Under the pieces are notes generated by a model that had not been told where the DNA came from, did not search any database, and saw only the letters and a list, made by a program, of their open reading frames with translations. Below are positions 8,096 to 9,823 of a stretch of DNA of 9,823 bases, piece by piece. The translations under genes and the position numbers were made by a program. The first letter of the stretch is position 1; the number at the start of each line of letters is the position of its first letter. Source of the stretch: a bacterium (GTDB lineage Bacteria > Myxococcota_A > Bradymonadia > UBA7976 > UBA1532); NCBI GenBank assembly GCA_030424955.1, contig JAUHVS010000168.1, positions 1 to 9,823 of the forward strand. The letters run 5' to 3'.

Positions 8096-9633
8096 TGGAT
8101 GGTGGTGTCCCACAGCGACTTGCCGGTGAGATCGTGCAGGCTCACGGTGAGCGCGCGGCTGTCGGGGTCCACCTTGCCCACCCCGTAGAACTGGTGGCCG
8201 TCCAGGGGCGAGCGCCCCGGCTTCTGGCCCTTCTCTTCCGAGCAGTACATCACCTTCGGCCCAAAGGTCGGGTCGATGCGGTTCGGCCCGAAGGTGCCCG
8301 CGTTCAGCGGCCCGGCCACGAACTCCCAGAAGGGGTCGAAGTCGGTGAAGGTCGCCCGGTCGGGGCTGTAGTGGTGGGCGGCCGCGTAGTGCACGTCGGC
8401 GGTGACGAACACCACGTTGCGGATCCGCCAGCGCTTGATGAACCCGAGCAGCGTCGCCACCTCGTGCTCCCGGCCGCGGGGCGGGCCGGCGCCGTTGCCG
8501 ATGCCCTCGAAGCTGTAGCGGGCGTGGCCGATCATCAGGCTCAGCGGCATGTCGCACGACACGAGCTTCCAGGTGGCGGTGCTGGCCTTCAGCCGCTGGC
8601 ACAGCCAGGCCACCTGCTCGGGCCCGAAGCACGCGCTCTCGGGGCCGTAGGTGGGCTGCTGGTTGCGCGAGTTGGGGGCGCGGTAGCTGCGGGCGTCGAG
8701 CACGAAGGTCTCGAGCAGCGGGCCGAAGGGCAGCGCGCGGTAGATGCGGCCGGGGGCGTCGAGGCGGGTGGCGATGGGCGTGTACTCGAACATCGCCCGG
8801 CGGCCGCGGGCCGACAGCAGGCTGCACGACTTCACGCGGTAGCGTTTGTCCTCGTCGAGCTGGCGGCCGGGCCACCAGTTGTTCTTCGTCTCGTGATCGT
8901 CCCACTGCACCACCCACGGCACCTCGGCGCAGAGCCGGCGCATGTGGGTGTCGAGCAGGTTGTAGCGGAAGTTGCCCCGGAACTCGTCGAGGGTCTCGGC
9001 CACCTTCTCCTTGGCCGGGGTCACCAGGTTCTCCCAGGTGCGCCCCCGCCCGCCGCCCTTGCGCGGCTTCAGCGGCTGATCGGCGTAGATCATGTCACCG
9101 CAGTGCAGGAACACGTCGGGCCTCTCGGCGCGGATGGCCTCGAAGATGCGCATGCCGCCCAGGCGCGGGTTGATGCCGTAGCCCTGGCCGCACGTGTCGC
9201 CGGACCACGCGAAGGTGAGGGGCTGGTTGCCGTTGGGATCGGGCGTGCGCAGCCGCCCCAGCAGCGGCTCCGCCTGGGCGCCGTCGGTGAGGCTCTCGAA
9301 GCCCACCCGGTAGAAGATCTCGCGGCCCTGGGGCAGCCCGGTCAGGGCCACCTTGCCGGTGTAGTCGCTGCTCGCCAGCACCTCGACGCTGCGGGCGGGC
9401 GTCGCGGTGGCGAACTGGGCGTCCAGCGCCCACTCCACCCGCATGCGGCTGGGGCGGTCGGTGCGGCTCCAGATCACCGCGCCCTCGGGGGTGACGTCCC
9501 CCGACATGACGCCCCACTCGGCGCGGGGGCGCTGGCCCTGGGCGGTGACGGCGGCGGGGGCGCGGCGCGGCAGCAGCGCCCCGGCGGCGACGGCGGCGGT
9601 GGCCCGCAGGAAGTGGCGGCGGTCGATCACCAC
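8083..9633 (-). CDS. PhoD-family alkaline phosphatase/phosphodiesterase, Tat-exported
   Basis: 516 residues from a GTG at 9633; the longer reading from 9732 would put about 33 residues without export features before the signal, while GAGAGG (9648-9643) lies 9 nt before this GTG. The N-terminus DRRHFLR (4-10) followed by an Ala-rich core is a twin-arginine signal, with likely cleavage near residue 28. Next come the PhoD N-terminal domain (WGVMSGDVTPEGAVIWSRT, 40-58) and a metallophosphatase core: SGDTCGQG (144-151), LHCGDMIY (176-183), QWDDHETKNNWW (243-254), VSCDMPLS (358-365) and VTADVHYAAAHHY (410-422). These match the metal-ligand blocks of PhoD enzymes, which release phosphate from phosphomonoesters and diesters outside the cytoplasm. 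Whether it is a true phosphatase or a relative with another ester substrate cannot be told. It is convergent with uraH and not part of the purine operons. Confidence 0.88.
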   Translation of the reverse strand: MVIDRRHFLRATAAVAAGALLPRRAPAAVTAQGQRPRAEWGVMSGDVTPEGAVIWSRTDRPSRMRVEWALDAQFATATPARSVEVLASSDYTGKVALTGLPQGREIFYRVGFESLTDGAQAEPLLGRLRTPDPNGNQPLTFAWSGDTCGQGYGINPRLGGMRIFEAIRAERPDVFLHCGDMIYADQPLKPRKGGGRGRTWENLVTPAKEKVAETLDEFRGNFRYNLLDTHMRRLCAEVPWVVQWDDHETKNNWWPGRQLDEDKRYRVKSCSLLSARGRRAMFEYTPIATRLDAPGRIYRALPFGPLLETFVLDARSYRAPNSRNQQPTYGPESACFGPEQVAWLCQRLKASTATWKLVSCDMPLSLMIGHARYSFEGIGNGAGPPRGREHEVATLLGFIKRWRIRNVVFVTADVHYAAAHHYSPDRATFTDFDPFWEFVAGPLNAGTFGPNRIDPTFGPKVMYCSEEKGQKPGRSPLDGHQFYGVGKVDPDSRALTVSLHDLTGKSLWDTTIQPRA

Positions 9634-9642
9634 GGCGGGCAG

Positions 9643-9648
9643 CCTCTC
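9643..9648 (-). promoter_or_regulatory. Ribosome binding site fixing the phosphatase GTG start
   Basis: GAGAGG on the minus strand, 9 nt before the GTG at 9633 (12 nt before a second GTG at 9630). It supports starting directly before the twin-arginine signal. Confidence 0.55.
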
Positions 9649-9680
9649 GCAAGGGGGCGCGCAGGGCGCCAGACCCGGGT

Positions 9681-9689
9681 ATGGTAGCA
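9681..9689 (-). promoter_or_regulatory. Candidate extended -10 promoter for the PhoD-family gene
   Basis: The minus strand reads TGCTACCAT, fitting the extended -10 pattern TGn followed by a hexamer with 4 of 6 matches. No good -35 lies 17 nt upstream. The leader would be about 40 nt. This is a weak prediction. Confidence 0.25.
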
Positions 9690-9772
9690 CCCGATCCCCC
9701 CGAATTCGCCTCCGCGGCCGCGCGAGGGTCAACGAATTGGCGGGGCACCCACCGACAGCCGCAGGAGCGCGG

Positions 9773-9823
9773 ATGGCCCAGTTCCGCTACGGGGATCACA
9801 TCGCCGAGGCCGTCGGCATCGAC
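9773..9823 (+). CDS. Unidentified gene, 3' truncated by the window end
   Basis: Only the first 17 codons are present, reading MAQFRYGDHIAEAVGID. The ATG is preceded at 5 nt by AGGAG (9763-9767), one of the best ribosome sites in the window, and the codons are G/C-ending like the neighbours, so a real gene start is likely. I do not recognise the family. There is no signal peptide in the visible part. It does not resemble the N-terminus of ureidoglycolate lyase AllA, the one enzyme missing from the pathway. Confidence 0.55.
   Translation, partial: MAQFRYGDHIAEAVGID

Larger units (their letters stand above)
9634..9772. promoter_or_regulatory. Divergent intergenic region between the phosphatase and the last gene
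   Basis: This 139-nt stretch drives the phosphatase gene leftwards and the partial gene at 9773 rightwards. It includes two AT-richer islands with similar sequence, CGAATTCGCC (9701-9710) and CGAATTGGCGG (9734-9744), and a GGTCAACG octamer (9727-9734) also present in the other divergent region. No plus-strand promoter could be assigned. Confidence 0.5.

Noticed and set aside
8134..9687. 517-residue plus-strand frame opposite the phosphatase gene
   Set aside because: Same type of shadow; the opposite strand carries intact PhoD motifs and a twin-arginine signal.
9703..9732. Second promoter for the phosphatase: TTGACC (9732-9727) with GCGAAT (9709-9704)
   Set aside because: The spacing is 17 nt, but the -10 hexamer matches only 3 of 6 with no TA start; the extended -10 candidate nearer the gene is somewhat better.
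9773..9823. Ureidoglycolate lyase as the identity of the last, truncated gene
   Set aside because: The 17 visible residues do not resemble the AllA N-terminus and are too few to assign any family.

Overview
The window is very G+C-rich, with G/C at most third codon positions and Arg/Ala/Gly-rich proteins, and every gene has the look of a chromosomal bacterial gene. The first gene is an FHA-AAA+ protein of a kind abundant in myxobacteria, so a member of the Myxococcota or a related deltaproteobacterial group is the best guess. That is inference from protein style; there is no rRNA or marker gene here.

Layout. (1) 2-1360, plus strand: 3' part of a gene for an FHA plus sigma-54-activator-type AAA+ protein; its 5' end is outside the window. 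(2) 1361-1403: a short convergent gap with two tandem G/C hairpins. (3) 1404-4743, minus strand: a two-gene operon, transcribed puuD (membrane urate oxidase with a C-terminal haem c domain) then a long, divergent malate synthase, with an 8-nt overlap. (4) 4744-4827: a divergent control region. (5) 4828-8076, plus strand: a tightly packed three-gene operon of allantoinase, an allantoicase/OHCU-decarboxylase fusion, and 5-hydroxyisourate hydrolase. (6) 8083-9633, minus strand: a Tat-exported PhoD-family phosphatase, convergent with the operon and 6 nt from it. (7) 9634-9772: a second divergent intergenic region. (8) 9773 to the window end, plus strand: the first 17 codons of an unidentified gene.

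How the genes work together. The central divergon (1404-8076) reads as an almost complete uricolytic pathway: urate to 5-hydroxyisourate (PuuD), to OHCU (UraH), to S-allantoin (UraD domain), to allantoate (allantoinase), to ureidoglycolate plus urea (allantoicase domain), then, after a ureidoglycolate lyase step that is not encoded here, glyoxylate plus acetyl-CoA to malate (malate synthase). Putting malate synthase in the same locus gives the released glyoxylate a route into central metabolism. Two features deserve attention: the malate synthase is about 180 residues longer than the usual A-type enzyme and strongly diverged, yet keeps all the expected catalytic residues; and the fusion protein joins two non-consecutive steps of the pathway. 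The flanking FHA-AAA+ protein lacks the GAFTGA loop needed to contact sigma-54. No mobile element, CRISPR array, tRNA or rRNA was seen.
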